Shown here: one piece after another, positions 44,487 to 57,822 of the stretch
How positions within the stretch are numbered: position 1 is the first letter of the stretch
Layout of the letters: the number at the start of each line of letters is the position of its first letter
Assembly (NCBI RefSeq): GCF_014700075.1
Contig: NZ_JACXBU010000009.1
Coordinates: 124,001 to 188,000 of the forward strand
Length of the DNA stretch: 64,000 bases
Direction: 5' to 3'
Origin: Pseudomonas sp. JM0905a
Lineage (GTDB): Bacteria > Pseudomonadota > Gammaproteobacteria > Pseudomonadales > Pseudomonadaceae
Translations under genes and position numbers: made by a program
The notes under the pieces: generated by a model
What the model saw: only the letters and a program-made list of their open reading frames with translations
The model's database searches: none
Told to the model about the DNA's origin: nothing

Positions 44487-45962
44487 ATGCCTGCAGCCTG
44501 GCGCGCCTTGGCGCTGATCATCATGGGAGGGCTCAGTGCGACGGCGCTGGCCAAGGACAAGCAGCCGACGGCTATCGTCATCGGCGGCGGCATGGCGGGC
44601 CTGACGTCGGCCTACGAGCTGCAGCAGAAGGGCTGGCAGGTCACCGTGCTGGAAGCCAAGCCGAGTATCGGCGGCCGTTCGGGCCTGGCCGCCAGCGAGT
44701 GGGTCGGCAGCGCCAAGCTGCAGCCGAGCCTGTATCGCTACCTGGACCAGTTCAAGCTGAAGGCCGTGCCCGCGCCGGAGTACGTGCGCAACCCGGGTTA
44801 CCTGGTGAACGGCCGCTACTTCTCCGAAGCCGATCTGCTCAAGGAAGCGCCCAGCACCGTCGAAGGCCTGAAGCGCTTCGACAAGAGCCTGGACGACCTC
44901 GCGGCCTCGATCGACGATCCGATGAAGCCGCTGGCCAACCACACCTTGCAGACCCTCGATTCCATCTCCGTTGCCCGTTGGCTGGAGAAGCTGAACCTGT
45001 CGCCCACCGCCAAGGCCCTGGTGGATCAGCGCATCCGCTCGCGCTATGACGAGCCGTCGCGCTTGTCGTTGCTCTATCTGGCCCAGCAAGCCCGCGTCTA
45101 CCGAGGCCTGCCGGATACCGAAATGCGCGCCGCGCGCCTGCCCGGTGGTAGCCAGGGCCTGGCCCAGGCCATGGCCAAGCAGATCAAGACCATCAAGACC
45201 AACGCCCGCGTTTCCGCCATCGTGCAGGAGCAGGAAGGCGTCACCGTCAAGGTCGGCGGCACCGGCTACAAGGCCGATTACGTCGTGCTCGCCGTGCCGC
45301 TGCCGGCGCTGGGCAAGATCAGCATGACCCCGTCCCTTTCCGCGCTGCAGCTGCGTGCCCTGAAGGACATCAACTATGGCTGGCGCGACCAGATGCTGCT
45401 GCAGTTCAAGAAGCCGGTCTGGGGCAAGAGCCGTCTTTCCGGAGAGGTCTACAGCGACCAGGGCCTGGGCATGCTGTGGGTCGAGCCGGCCCTCAAGGGC
45501 GGCGCCAACCTGCTGATCAACCTGTCCGGCGACAACGCTCGCCTGATGCAGGCGTTCGGCGACCGGCAGATGGTCGACCAGGTGCTGATCCGTTTCGACA
45601 AGCACTTCCCGGGCGCCCGCGAGCAGTTCAAGGGCTTCGAGCTGCGTCGCTACGGCAAGGACGCCCTGGCCGGCGGTGCCTACCTGGCCTACGGCCCGGG
45701 CGAGATCAGCCTCTACTGGCGCATGTGGGAGCAGCCCCTGGGCCGTGTGGTGTTTGCGGGCGAACACACCGACGCGCTCTATCCGGGCACCCTGGAAGGC
45801 GCACTGCGCAGCGGCCAGCGCGCCGCCGGCCAGGTCATCGACCTGAAGGCCGGAAAAGCCGTCGGTCCAGTGGAAGCCGTGGCCGAAGCCAAGCTGGAAG
45901 CCGCGCCCAAGGCGTCCACCAAGGAAGAGAAGAAGGGCTTCTTCTCCCGCCTGTTCAACTGA
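44487..45962 (+). CDS. Flavin-containing amine oxidase, exported
   Basis: A 491-residue FAD enzyme of the monoamine-oxidase/phytoene-desaturase superfamily. A signal peptide (MPAAWRALALIIMGGLSATA, end about residue 22) precedes the FAD fingerprint IVIGGGMAGLTSAYELQQKG and the GGRSG turn. The C-terminal flavin loop VFAGEHTDALYPGTLEGALR is typical. GGGGGGA precedes the ATG. Position matches PA0421. Export of a flavin enzyme suggests Tat or post-secretion flavin loading; no twin-arginine motif is obvious. The substrate is unknown; polyamines are possible but unproven. Confidence 0.85.
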   Translation: MPAAWRALALIIMGGLSATALAKDKQPTAIVIGGGMAGLTSAYELQQKGWQVTVLEAKPSIGGRSGLAASEWVGSAKLQPSLYRYLDQFKLKAVPAPEYVRNPGYLVNGRYFSEADLLKEAPSTVEGLKRFDKSLDDLAASIDDPMKPLANHTLQTLDSISVARWLEKLNLSPTAKALVDQRIRSRYDEPSRLSLLYLAQQARVYRGLPDTEMRAARLPGGSQGLAQAMAKQIKTIKTNARVSAIVQEQEGVTVKVGGTGYKADYVVLAVPLPALGKISMTPSLSALQLRALKDINYGWRDQMLLQFKKPVWGKSRLSGEVYSDQGLGMLWVEPALKGGANLLINLSGDNARLMQAFGDRQMVDQVLIRFDKHFPGAREQFKGFELRRYGKDALAGGAYLAYGPGEISLYWRMWEQPLGRVVFAGEHTDALYPGTLEGALRSGQRAAGQVIDLKAGKAVGPVEAVAEAKLEAAPKASTKEEKKGFFSRLFN

Positions 45963-46195
45963 TTCCTGCCCCGGGCGGCGAGCCATCTCGCCGCCTGTCC
46001 CCCCTGACGCACCGCTCGGCCGCGTCCTACGAACTTTCAGGCATTCCCTTCGACAAAATCCTGCAAAGGTTCATTCGTTATAAAGATCGTATTACTCGAT
46101 ATTTCAAAGCGAAATTTTCCGCTTTAATTCGATAGATTTGCCGCTAGGCTAAATCACTCGCGTTTACCCAGCCTGTGTTTCCAAGGATTCATTTC
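45963..46195 (+). promoter_or_regulatory. AT-rich regulatory gap upstream of cytochrome b561 / yceI
   Basis: From about 46040 to 46165 the base composition drops sharply in GC. AAAGCG (about 46107) and CGCTTT (about 46121) flank AAATTTTC, within a wider imperfect palindrome CTCGATATTTC...AATTCGATAG (about 46097-46136). A weak promoter TTTAAT, 16 bp, TAGGCT (to about 46152) may overlap it. No gene is seen. It probably binds a regulator of the cytochrome b561-yceI pair. Confidence 0.5.
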
Positions 46196-46750
46196 ATGCA
46201 ATGGCGTAACTCCCCGTCCCGCTTCGGTCTGGTCAGTATCGTTCTGCATTGGGGGGTGGCCATCGTCTTCGTCGGCCTGTTCGCCCTGGGCCTGTGGATG
46301 GTCGGTCTGAACTACTACAGCAGCTGGTATAAGACCGCCCCGGATATCCACAAGGGCGTCGGTATCCTGCTGTTCCTGGTGATGCTGGCGCGCCTGGCCT
46401 GGCGTTTCCTCAGCCCGCCGCCGCCCGCACTGCCCAACCACGGTCCGATGACTCGCCTGGGTTCCAAGGTCGGTCATCTGGTGCTCTACGTCGGCCTGTT
46501 CGCCCTGATGATTTCCGGCTACCTGATTTCCACCGCCGAAGGGCGTGGCATCGCCGTGTTCGGCCTGTTCGAGGTGCCCGCCACCCTGACCGCGATCCCC
46601 GACCAGGAGGATGTCGCCGGCGCGATTCACGAATACCTCGCCTGGGGCCTGCTGATCTTCGCCGGCATCCATGCCCTGGCCGCCCTCAAACACCACTTCA
46701 TTGATCGCGACGCGACCCTGACCCGCATGCTCGGTCGTGCCGCCAAATAA
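46196..46750 (+). CDS. Cytochrome b561 (YceJ-like)
   Basis: A 184-residue four-helix di-heme membrane protein. [20 protein letters not shown] supplies the first heme His; [39 protein letters not shown] and [20 protein letters not shown] supply the others, the standard b561 pattern. It probably passes electrons between quinone and a periplasmic partner. The pairing with a yceI gene 31 bp downstream repeats the E. coli yceJ-yceI operon. ATG at 46196 follows AAGGA. Confidence 0.9.
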   Translation: MQWRNSPSRFGLVSIVLHWGVAIVFVGLFALGLWMVGLNYYSSWYKTAPDIHKGVGILLFLVMLARLAWRFLSPPPPALPNHGPMTRLGSKVGHLVLYVGLFALMISGYLISTAEGRGIAVFGLFEVPATLTAIPDQEDVAGAIHEYLAWGLLIFAGIHALAALKHHFIDRDATLTRMLGRAAK

Positions 46751-46781
46751 CGCCGCAACCTCTCAACAAGGAGATTCATCG

Positions 46782-47357
46782 ATGCTGAAGAAAACCTTCG
46801 CTGCCCTGACCCTGGGTGCTGCACTCTTCGCAGGCCAGGCGATGGCCGCTGACTACGTGATCGACAAGGAAGGCCAGCACGCCTTCGTCAACTTCAAGAT
46901 CGGCCACCTGGGTTACAGCTACATCTACGGTACCTTCAAGGACTTCGACGGCAGCTTCAGCTTCGACGAGAAGAACCCGGAGGCCAGCAAGATCAAGGTC
47001 ACCCTTAAGACCGCCAGCGTCGACACCAACCACGCCGAGCGTGACAAGCACATCAAGAGCGGTGACTTCCTGAACGTCAGCAAGAACCCCACCGCTACCT
47101 TCGAGTCCACCTCGGTCAAGTCCACCGGCCAGGGCACCGCCGACGTGACCGGCAACCTGACCCTGAACGGCGTGACCAAGCCGGTGGTGATCAAGGCCAA
47201 GTTCGTTGGCCAGGGCGACGACCCGTGGGGCGGCTACCGTGCCGGCTTCGAAGGCACCACCACCATCAAGCTGAAGGACTTCGCCATCCAGAAGGACCTC
47301 GGCCCGGCCTCCCAGGAAGCCGAGCTGATCATCTCCTTCGAGGGCGTGCGCTCCTAA
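46782..47357 (+). CDS. YceI-family periplasmic lipid-binding protein
   Basis: A 191-residue protein with a signal peptide (cut after QAMAA, about residue 23) and a lipocalin-like YceI barrel. [53 protein letters not shown] and [20 protein letters not shown] are signature stretches. Members bind isoprenoid quinones or fatty amides. In P. aeruginosa the gene at this position (PA0423) has been called pasP, a protease, an attribution not apparent from sequence. AAGGAGA precedes the ATG. Confidence 0.92.
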   Translation: MLKKTFAALTLGAALFAGQAMAADYVIDKEGQHAFVNFKIGHLGYSYIYGTFKDFDGSFSFDEKNPEASKIKVTLKTASVDTNHAERDKHIKSGDFLNVSKNPTATFESTSVKSTGQGTADVTGNLTLNGVTKPVVIKAKFVGQGDDPWGGYRAGFEGTTTIKLKDFAIQKDLGPASQEAELIISFEGVRS

Positions 47358-47377
47358 GCGTGCCTTCCCGCTGTAGT

Positions 47378-47404
47378 AAAACGCCGGCCCAGTGCCGGCG
47401 TTTT
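47378..47404 (+). terminator. Rho-independent terminator after yceI
   Basis: AAAACGCCGGC, loop CCAGT, GCCGGCGTTTT: an 11-bp stem with a T-run, 21 bp after the yceI stop. The A-run makes it usable from the other side too. Confidence 0.9.
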
Positions 47405-47463
47405 GCTGTCCGGACCTGCATCGCGATTGAAATCACTCCTACAGGGACTGCATCCCGAAAACG

Positions 47464-47490
47464 AAAACGCCGGCACTTGGCCGGCGTTTT
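47464..47490 (-). terminator. Rho-independent terminator after the DEAD-box helicase gene
   Basis: AAAACGCCGGC, loop ACTTG, GCCGGCGTTTT: the same stem as the terminator 86 bp to the left with a different loop, placed 17 bp beyond the helicase stop. Together the twins insulate convergent yceI and helicase genes. Confidence 0.9.
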
Positions 47491-47506
47491 CATGAGCAGG
47501 TGAAAC

Positions 47507-49480
47507 TCAGCGATTGCGGGTCAGCAGTGCCGGCTTCTCGCCGCGCGGGCGGCTGCTCTGTTGCAGTTCGTCCAGCTGCTCCGGGGTTGGGTAACGGTCG
47601 GCGCGGGATTCTTTCATGATGATCTTCGGTGCTGGCTTATTGGCACGGGGATCCTGCACGGCAGGCTCGTCGCGACCACGGGACACCAGTTGATCGTCAC
47701 CACGGCGCTGGCTGTTGCCTCGACCTTTGGCCGCCTTGCCTTGGCCCTGGCGCTGTTGGCCCTGCTTCTGGCCACCCTGGCGCGGGCCCTGGTTGCTGCC
47801 ACTGCCCTGGCCTTGGCCACGGCCCTGACCGCCGCCGCTACGACCTTGTCCCTGACCGCCACCACTACGGCCCTGACCTTGCTGGCCTTGACCCTGCTGG
47901 CGCTGGCCCTGGCCTTGACCCTGGCCACCACGGCGCTGGTTGCGGCCCTGGCCCTTGGGCGGATAGGGGCTGACGTAGTCGACGCGATTGCCGAAGTTGT
48001 CCACGTCGTCGTCAAGGAATTCTTCAGGATCACGGTCGACGGCTGGCTGCTGCGGACGCGCCTGCTTGGGCTGCTTCGGCTGCTGCTGACGCTGGCCGGC
48101 TGCCTGTTGGCCTTGGCCTTGGCCTTGCTCCTGGCCCTCGCCTTTGCCCTTGCCACGACGGCGATTGCGGCTTTTGCGCGGTTTGCCTTCAGCGGCGCCT
48201 TCGGCGCTGGCTTCCTTCCCTTCGGCAGGTGCCTGCGGTGCGGTGGCCTTGGCTTCGCGCTTGGGCTTGTCGGCGCGCGGCTGGCGCTCGGGGCGCGGCG
48301 GGCGTGCCTCGGGACGCTCGGCTTCGACGGTCGCCGGGTCGAAGCCCTGGGTATCGCCGTCCGGGATCTTCTGCTTGGTCAGGCGTTCGATGGCCTTCAG
48401 CAGCTTCTCTTCATCCGGAGCGACCAGGGAGATGGCTTCACCGCTGCGACCTGCACGGCCGGTACGGCCAATGCGGTGCACGTAGTCTTCCTCGACGTTG
48501 GGCAGCTCGAAGTTGACCACATGGGGCAACTGGTCGATGTCCAGGCCTCGGGCGGCGATGTCGGTGGCCACCAGGATGCGCACATCGTTGGCCTTGAAGT
48601 CGGCCAGGGCCTTGGTGCGGGCATTCTGGCTCTTGTTACCGTGGATCGCGGCAGCGGCCAGGCCGTGCTTGGTCAGGTACTCGGCCAGGCGGTTGGCGCC
48701 GTGCTTGGTACGGGTGAAGACCAGCACCTGCTCCCATGCGCCGATCGTGATCAGGTGCGCCAGCAGGGCGCGCTTGTGACTGGCGGGGAGACGGAACACG
48801 CGCTGCTCGATGCGCTCCACCGTGGTGTTCGGCGGGGTCACTTCAATGCGTTCGGGATCGTGCAGCAGCTTGTTGGCGAGGTCGACGATGTCTTTCGAGA
48901 AGGTTGCCGAGAACAGCAGGTTCTGGCGCTTGGGCGGGAGCTTGGCGAGGACCTTCTTCACATCGTGGATGAAGCCCATGTCGAGCATCCGGTCGGCTTC
49001 GTCGAGCACGAGGATTTCCACATGGGAGAGGTCGACGGCGCCCTGGCCGGCCAAGTCGAGCAGGCGGCCGGGGCAGGCCACCAGCAGGTCCACGCCCTTG
49101 GACAGGGCTTGCACCTGGGGATTCATGCCGACGCCGCCGAAGATGCAGGTACTGACCAGTTTCAGGTCTCGGGCGTAGAGCTTGAAGCTGTCGTGGACCT
49201 GGGCTGCGAGTTCGCGGGTCGGCGTCAGGACCAGCACGCGCGCTTGGCGTGGGCCGTGACGCTGGGACTTGTCGTGGTGACCGTTGGGGAACAGCAGCTC
49301 CAGAACGGGCAGGGCGAAACCGGCGGTCTTGCCGGTACCAGTCTGGGCGGCAACCATCAGGTCGCGACCTTGCAACACGGCGGGAATCGCCCGCTGTTGC
49401 ACGGGAGTGGGCTGGGCGTAGCCGGCGGCTTCGACGGCGCCGACCAATGCCTCGGAGAGACCGAGGGAGGCAAAGGACAT
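47507..49480 (-). CDS. DEAD-box RNA helicase (RhlE type) with long Gln/Gly/Arg tail
   Basis: A 657-residue ATP-dependent RNA helicase. The Q motif is [10 protein letters not shown], motif I AQTGTGKT (45-52), motif II DEAD (160-163), motif III SAT and motif [15 protein letters not shown]. The core ends near 390; the remaining ~265 residues are low complexity: Lys/Arg/Pro/Ala-rich, then GQGQGQ and GGQGQGR arrays, ending in the folded-looking [20 protein letters not shown]. Such tails bind RNA and can drive condensate formation. Position corresponds to PA0428. Confidence 0.92.
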   Translation of the reverse strand: MSFASLGLSEALVGAVEAAGYAQPTPVQQRAIPAVLQGRDLMVAAQTGTGKTAGFALPVLELLFPNGHHDKSQRHGPRQARVLVLTPTRELAAQVHDSFKLYARDLKLVSTCIFGGVGMNPQVQALSKGVDLLVACPGRLLDLAGQGAVDLSHVEILVLDEADRMLDMGFIHDVKKVLAKLPPKRQNLLFSATFSKDIVDLANKLLHDPERIEVTPPNTTVERIEQRVFRLPASHKRALLAHLITIGAWEQVLVFTRTKHGANRLAEYLTKHGLAAAAIHGNKSQNARTKALADFKANDVRILVATDIAARGLDIDQLPHVVNFELPNVEEDYVHRIGRTGRAGRSGEAISLVAPDEEKLLKAIERLTKQKIPDGDTQGFDPATVEAERPEARPPRPERQPRADKPKREAKATAPQAPAEGKEASAEGAAEGKPRKSRNRRRGKGKGEGQEQGQGQGQQAAGQRQQQPKQPKQARPQQPAVDRDPEEFLDDDVDNFGNRVDYVSPYPPKGQGRNQRRGGQGQGQGQRQQGQGQQGQGRSGGGQGQGRSGGGQGRGQGQGSGSNQGPRQGGQKQGQQRQGQGKAAKGRGNSQRRGDDQLVSRGRDEPAVQDPRANKPAPKIIMKESRADRYPTPEQLDELQQSSRPRGEKPALLTRNR

Positions 49481-49671
49481 GGGAGATCCTGTGTGAGTTC
49501 TAAGGGGCTGGCCCGATAGGGTGATCGTGTCTGGCTCGAATCACGGCGATGGCTCGCGATCCCGACCGGTCCTGCTGGCTCTGGGGGTGGCTCAGCATCC
49601 GGGCGTATGCCTGACGGAGCGCCGAGTATAACAGCTCCGCGAGAATGTACAGCCCTCGCGGTGCTCAACGG

Positions 49672-50424
49672 TTACCGAAGGTTTCCCGCGCCCGGTTCAC
49701 GGTAGCGATCCACCAGCTCCGCGTATGCGGGCTCCCGCTTGAAACGCCTGAGCGCCTCGCTGAAGCGCCCGGCGAGGCCATCCAGGCGTGGCTCTCGGCG
49801 AAACGCCAGGTACAGGCGGTCGCGACTGATCACCCGCGCGTGCTGGCCGACTTCGTCCTCGAGCCCCATCTGGTGGATCAGGAAAAGACCGGCGCGGCGA
49901 TCGTTCACCACCAGGTCGACCCGGTCGCGCACCAGCTTGCCGAGGTTCGCCTCATGGGTGGGCGCCGGTTCGCGTATGAACAGCGGGGAAGTACGGAAGG
50001 CCTGGTCGGCGTACCAGTAGCCGGGAGAAATCCCCACCTTCAGCCCCTGCAGATCGGCCAGGCGCTGGAACGGGTAGGGGCGCTGCCTGGCGTAGAACAG
50101 GACGAACTCCACTTCCGAAAGCGGCTCGCTGGGGAAGGCCATCCGGGCTTCGCGTTCCTGGATGTGGAAGATATCCAGCACCGCGTCGGCTTGTCCGCTT
50201 TCCAGCTCCATCAGGCAGCGTTTCCAGGGCATCAGGCTCCACTGCACATCGATGCCCAGGCGCTTGAGGACGACGCTGCTGGCCTCGTAGTCCAGCCCTC
50301 GGATCTCGCCGTCTTCCTCATAGATGTAGGGGGCCCAGGGCTCGCTGACGATACGCAGCGGTTCGGCCCCGGCGACTTGGCCAAGACAGACGAACAGGAT
50401 GAGGACGATGCGGGGTAGTGGCAT
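49672..50424 (-). CDS. Periplasmic solute-binding protein family 3 (transporter substrate-binding domain)
   Basis: A 250-residue protein with a signal peptide (MPLPRIVLILFVCLGQVAGA). The mature start EPLRIVSEPWAPYIYEEDGE and the LESGQADAVLDIFHI stretch are typical of SBP_bac_3 proteins in stand-alone form. No permease or ATPase gene is adjacent, so it may be a sensor-like binding protein rather than a transporter part. The ligand is unknown. It is followed by the 191-bp upstream region of the helicase, where I see no gene. Confidence 0.75.
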   Translation of the reverse strand: MPLPRIVLILFVCLGQVAGAEPLRIVSEPWAPYIYEEDGEIRGLDYEASSVVLKRLGIDVQWSLMPWKRCLMELESGQADAVLDIFHIQEREARMAFPSEPLSEVEFVLFYARQRPYPFQRLADLQGLKVGISPGYWYADQAFRTSPLFIREPAPTHEANLGKLVRDRVDLVVNDRRAGLFLIHQMGLEDEVGQHARVISRDRLYLAFRREPRLDGLAGRFSEALRRFKREPAYAELVDRYREPGAGNLR

Positions 50425-50516
50425 GTGGCCAGATTACGTGGCCGCAAGCGCGCTGGAAAGTGAGCCGAAGCCCAAAGATTTCCAGGCTGTGATCACCGTC
50501 GCCACTGGCTCCGATC

Positions 50517-50554
50517 GTGGGCGCGAATTCATTCGCGATTGAAATCGCTCCCAC
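50517..50554. repeat. Palindromic dispersed repeat
   Basis: GTGGG (50517-50521) and CCCAC (50550-50554) enclose GCGAATTCATTCGC and GATTGAAATC, each themselves palindromic. It shares cores with the elements at 4175-4202 and 11251-11346. It lies just left of the metF terminator. Confidence 0.5.
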
Positions 50555-50563
50555 AAAAAGAAA

Positions 50564-50585
50564 AGGCCGGGGCAATGCCCGGCCT
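50564..50585 (-). terminator. Rho-independent terminator after metF
   Basis: AGGCCGGG (50564-50571), loop GCAATG, CCCGGCCT (50578-50585). On the minus strand the stem is followed by TTTTCTTTTT. It ends the ahcY-metF transcript 20 bp after the metF stop. Confidence 0.88.
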
Positions 50586-50605
50586 CTTCGTCTTCTACGG
50601 CGGAC

Positions 50606-51451
50606 TCAACGCGGCAGGTTGAGGTTCTTCCAGATCGCCAGGCTCGGATCAGCCTGGTTCAGGGTGTAGAAGTGCAGGCCGGGAGCGCCGCCTTGCAGCA
50701 GCTGCTCGCACATCTCGGTGATCACCTGCTCGCCGAAGGCCTGGATGCTCTGCGCGTCATCGGCGTAAGCCTCCAGTTGCTTGCGGATCCAGCGCGGGAT
50801 TTCAGCGCCACAGGCGTCGGAGAATCGGGCCAGCTTGCTGTAGTTGGTGATCGGCATGATGCCCGGTACCACCGGGATATCCACGCCCAGCTTGCGCACG
50901 CGCTCGACGAAGTAGAAGTAGCTGTCGGCGTTGAAGAAGTACTGGGTGATCGCACTGCTGGCGCCAGCCTTCACCTTGCGCACGAAGTTGGCGAGGTCGG
51001 ACTCGTAGCTGCGTGCCTGGGGATGTACTTCCGGGTAGGCGGCGACTTCGATGTGGAAGTGATCGCCGGTTTCGGCGCGGATGAACTCCACCAGCTCGTT
51101 GGCGTAGCGCAGCTCGCCGCTGGCCATGCCCATGCCCGACGGCAGGTCACCGCGCAGGGCGACGATGCGCTGGATGCCGGCATCCTTGTAGTACGCCAGC
51201 AGGGCACGCAGTTCGGCCTTGCTGTCACCGACGCAGGACAGGTGCGGCGCGGTGGGCACCTTCACTTCGCCGTCCAGTTGCAGGACGGTCTGCAGGGTAC
51301 GGTCACGGGTGGAGCCGCCGGCACCGTAGGTGCAGGAGAAGAAATCCGGCTGGTAGGCGGCCAGGTTGCGGGCAGTGGCCATCAGTTTTTCGTGCCCGGC
51401 TTCGGTCTTGGCGGGGAAGAACTCGAAGCTATAACGGCGTTCTTGGGACAT
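50606..51451 (-). CDS. metF: Methylenetetrahydrofolate reductase
   Basis: A 281-residue FAD enzyme reducing 5,10-methylene-THF to 5-methyl-THF for methionine synthesis. YSFEFFPAKTEAG, CTYGAGGSTRDRT, IVALRGDLPSGMG and ITQYFFNADSYFYFVERVRK are diagnostic. ATG at 51451 with GGAAAGACCC upstream is preferred over an earlier in-frame start. It is immediately downstream of ahcY (93-bp gap with a hairpin) and probably shares its riboswitch-controlled transcript. Confidence 0.95.
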   Translation of the reverse strand: MSQERRYSFEFFPAKTEAGHEKLMATARNLAAYQPDFFSCTYGAGGSTRDRTLQTVLQLDGEVKVPTAPHLSCVGDSKAELRALLAYYKDAGIQRIVALRGDLPSGMGMASGELRYANELVEFIRAETGDHFHIEVAAYPEVHPQARSYESDLANFVRKVKAGASSAITQYFFNADSYFYFVERVRKLGVDIPVVPGIMPITNYSKLARFSDACGAEIPRWIRKQLEAYADDAQSIQAFGEQVITEMCEQLLQGGAPGLHFYTLNQADPSLAIWKNLNLPR

Positions 51452-51477
51452 GGGTCTTTCCAGGCTCGGGAGCAAGA

Positions 51478-51498
51478 GACGGAGGGACGCCCTCCGTC
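51478..51498 (-). other. Perfect 9-bp hairpin in the ahcY-metF gap
   Basis: GACGGAGGG (51478-51486), ACG, CCCTCCGTC (51490-51498). It lies 27 bp upstream of the metF start on the leftward transcript. There is no U-tract, so stability or processing is more likely than termination. Confidence 0.55.
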
Positions 51499-51544
51499 AG
51501 GCTGAGAACGGGGGTGAACGGGACGCGCCCGTCCACCCGGACCA

Positions 51545-53178
<1,634 letters not shown>

Positions 53179-53311
53179 GCGGCGCTGGCGGGCAAGCCCA
53201 AGGTTTTCCGTCGCCCGGACGCGTCCCTATCGCAGCCATTGAAAGCCTTGTCGGGACAAGCCGCGCCAGGCCGGTCATGATGCGCCTCATCCCACCCAAG
53301 GAGGACGCTGC

Positions 53312-53716
53312 ATGAATTTCCATGCGCGCAAATGGATCAAGCCCGAAGACCTCAATCCCAACGGCACGCTGTTCGGCGGCAGCCTGTTGAAGTGGATCGA
53401 TGAGGAAGCGGCCATTTACGCCATCATCCAGCTCGGCAACCAGCGCGTGGTCACCAAGTTCATCTCCGAGATCAACTTCGTCAGTTCCGCGCGCCAGAGC
53501 GACATCATCGAGCTGGGTATCACCGCCACGGAGTTCGGGCGCACCTCGATCACCATGCGTTGCGAAGTGCGTAACAAGATCACCCGCAAGAGCATCCTGA
53601 CCATCGACAAGATGGTCTTCGTCAACATCGGTGACGACGGCCTGCCGGCTCCCCATGGCAAGACGGAGATCACCTACATCAAGGACCGCTTCAAGGACGA
53701 CGACCTGTCTGCCTGA
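53312..53716 (+). CDS. Acyl-CoA thioesterase, hotdog fold (YciA-like)
   Basis: A 134-residue single hotdog-domain protein. NPNGTLFGGSLLKWIDEEAA contains the conserved Asp of the BFIT/YciA group, then VTKFISEINFVSSARQSDII. The family hydrolyses medium to long acyl-CoAs. AAGGAGGACGCTGC is a strong RBS. It is divergent from ahcY. Substrate is undetermined. Confidence 0.85.
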   Translation: MNFHARKWIKPEDLNPNGTLFGGSLLKWIDEEAAIYAIIQLGNQRVVTKFISEINFVSSARQSDIIELGITATEFGRTSITMRCEVRNKITRKSILTIDKMVFVNIGDDGLPAPHGKTEITYIKDRFKDDDLSA

Positions 53717-53871
53717 CTTTGGTGCGCCTGGAGCGTGAGTTCGCCCCGTAATGGGGCCTTTCACGCTCGTTGCCCGTCGCCAGGCCCTCTGCGCCGGGGT
53801 TGGCCGCCTTCTTGCTGTGCAGCCGTCAGCCCCGCCTGAAGTTCCGTGGTGGGCTCGGCCAGGAGGCACCC

Positions 53872-55446
53872 ATGTCCGCCACTTCCGCTTTCGACTCGCT
53901 GCTCCGCTCCGTGGGGCTGCGTACCCTCAACCAGCAATTTCTTTTTTCCTACGCGCTGATGTTCCTGCTGGCGGTTACCGCCTCGGTGGCGCTCTACCTG
54001 AGCATGTCGGTGTCACCGGAGACCATCAACATCGCCGGCGCCCAGCGCATGCTCAGCCAGAAGATGACCAAGGAGGCGCTGCTCCTGCGCCAGGGCGCCA
54101 TTGCCCGGCCCATCCTGGAGGCCACCATCTCCCAGTTCGACCAGGCCCATCGCGACCTGCTGAACGGCAACCCGGCACGCAACATCAGCGCCATCCAGGC
54201 TCCGGCTGTGGCCGAGCAGATGCGCCTGGTGGGCCAACTGTGGGCAAGCTTCCGGCCGCAGCTGGAGCGCCCGGACAGCGACCTCGCAGCCCTGGAAGGT
54301 GCTTCGCTCAACCTGCTGAAGGAAATGAACAAGGCGGTCGGCCTGATGGCCGCCCACGCGGAGAATTCGCAGCGCCGGCAGATGTGGCTGGCCTTCGCCT
54401 GTGTGATCGGCATCCTCTTGCTGGTCGTGCTGGGACGACAATTCGGCCTGCGTCCGTTGATCCAGCGCCTGACGGAGCTGGAGGCCGTGCTGACCCGCGT
54501 GGGGCAGGGCGACTTCACCCAGTCCCTGGACAATCGGCGGCAGGACAACGAAATCGGCCGGATCGTCGCCGGATACAATCTCATGCGCGAGCAGGTACGC
54601 GGACTGCTGGGGCAGGTCAAGGAGACCGGCGGTCATACCCGCCAGCATGTGGAGACCGTGGTGGCCGCTGCCCATGCGTCCAGTGACGGCGTGCGCCTGC
54701 AGCACGAGAACCTCGACCAGGTTGCCACCGCGATGAACGAGATGAGCGCCACCGTGGCCGAGGTGGCCCGCCACGCCGCCCATGCTGCCGAGTCGGCGCG
54801 CAATGCCGATAGCTGCGCCAAGTCCGGCCAGAGGGCTGTGCAGCGCAGTGCCGAGCTGATCGGTGCGCTATCGGAGCAGATGGCGGCTAGCGCCGGGCAG
54901 ATGAACGTCCTGCGCAATGAAACCGAAGGCGTGGGCAAGGTGCTGGAAGTCATCACCGGCATCGCCGAGCAGACCAACCTGCTGGCGCTCAATGCTGCCA
55001 TCGAGGCCGCACGCGCCGGCGAAGCTGGGCGTGGATTCGCCGTGGTGGCGGACGAGGTGCGTACGCTCGCCAGCCGTACCCAGCAATCCACCGGCGAAAT
55101 CCAGGCGATGATCCAGCGCTTGCAAGGCGGCGCCCAGCAGGCCGTCACCGCCTTGCAGGACAGCAACCAGCTGGTGCGGGAAAACCTGAGTCACATCGAG
55201 GAAGCCAATGAAGTACTCGGCAGCATCGTGGTCGCGGTGGACAGTATCAGTGCCATGAACACCCAGATCGCCACCGCCGCCGAGCAGCAGAGCCACGTGG
55301 CTCAGGACATCGACCAGCGAGTGACGGAAATCTCCAGCCTGGCCGAGCGCAGCCGGGATGACGCCCGCAGCGTGATGCAGGCCAGCGAGCGTATCCAGGG
55401 AGCGGTGCAGGAGCTGAACGGGCACCTCGACCACTTCAGGACCTGA
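53872..55446 (+). CDS. Methyl-accepting chemotaxis protein with PilJ-type sensor domain
   Basis: A 524-residue receptor. TM1 (about 25-45) is followed by a short periplasmic helical domain with [20 protein letters not shown], the PilJ-N signature seen in nitrate/nitrite receptors such as McpN and NarX-like sensors. Then TM2 (about 163-183), HAMP, and a signalling hairpin with the canonical tip [20 protein letters not shown]. The tip differs from PilJ (ASMAGDA), so it should couple to a flagellar CheA rather than ChpA. ATG at 53872 has AGGAGG. Nitrate sensing is an inference from the domain. Confidence 0.9.
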   Translation: MSATSAFDSLLRSVGLRTLNQQFLFSYALMFLLAVTASVALYLSMSVSPETINIAGAQRMLSQKMTKEALLLRQGAIARPILEATISQFDQAHRDLLNGNPARNISAIQAPAVAEQMRLVGQLWASFRPQLERPDSDLAALEGASLNLLKEMNKAVGLMAAHAENSQRRQMWLAFACVIGILLLVVLGRQFGLRPLIQRLTELEAVLTRVGQGDFTQSLDNRRQDNEIGRIVAGYNLMREQVRGLLGQVKETGGHTRQHVETVVAAAHASSDGVRLQHENLDQVATAMNEMSATVAEVARHAAHAAESARNADSCAKSGQRAVQRSAELIGALSEQMAASAGQMNVLRNETEGVGKVLEVITGIAEQTNLLALNAAIEAARAGEAGRGFAVVADEVRTLASRTQQSTGEIQAMIQRLQGGAQQAVTALQDSNQLVRENLSHIEEANEVLGSIVVAVDSISAMNTQIATAAEQQSHVAQDIDQRVTEISSLAERSRDDARSVMQASERIQGAVQELNGHLDHFRT

Positions 55447-55540
55447 CCGGTGGTGCGACAAACTGTCGCCTGGCTTGGAAATTGTCGGCCGGCTGGGAGT
55501 ACCCTGTCGCCCGCCTTCAGCCTGACCCGTGATCCTGCCG

Positions 55541-57702
<2,162 letters not shown>

Positions 57703-57778
57703 TCAGCGGGCGCTGAATCCTTTGTCCGTTCGGGCGTGGTTGCGTGTGGGGATTCGGGATCGAAGTGGTGGCGAAACA

Positions 57779-57805
57779 AAAAGCCCCGCACGAGGCGGGG
57801 CTTTT
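57779..57805 (-). terminator. Rho-independent terminator after metK
   Basis: AAAAGCCCCGC, loop ACGAG, GCGGGGCTTTT: an 11-bp stem with A/T runs on both sides, 18 bp beyond the metK stop on the leftward transcript. The remaining 57652-57778 holds the ligB upstream region and no gene. Confidence 0.9.
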
Positions 57806-57822
57806 CGCAGAACGGTCGAGGC

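Noticed and set aside
45963-46195. Horizontal gene transfer scar or insertion sequence, suggested by the AT-rich stretch
   Set aside because: No transposase fragment, target-site duplication or terminal repeats; length and position fit a regulatory region.
47700-48170. Rightward Ala/Leu-rich frame opposite the helicase tail
   Set aside because: It is the antisense of Gln/Gly-rich codons; it has no RBS or conserved features, and the helicase frame is certain.
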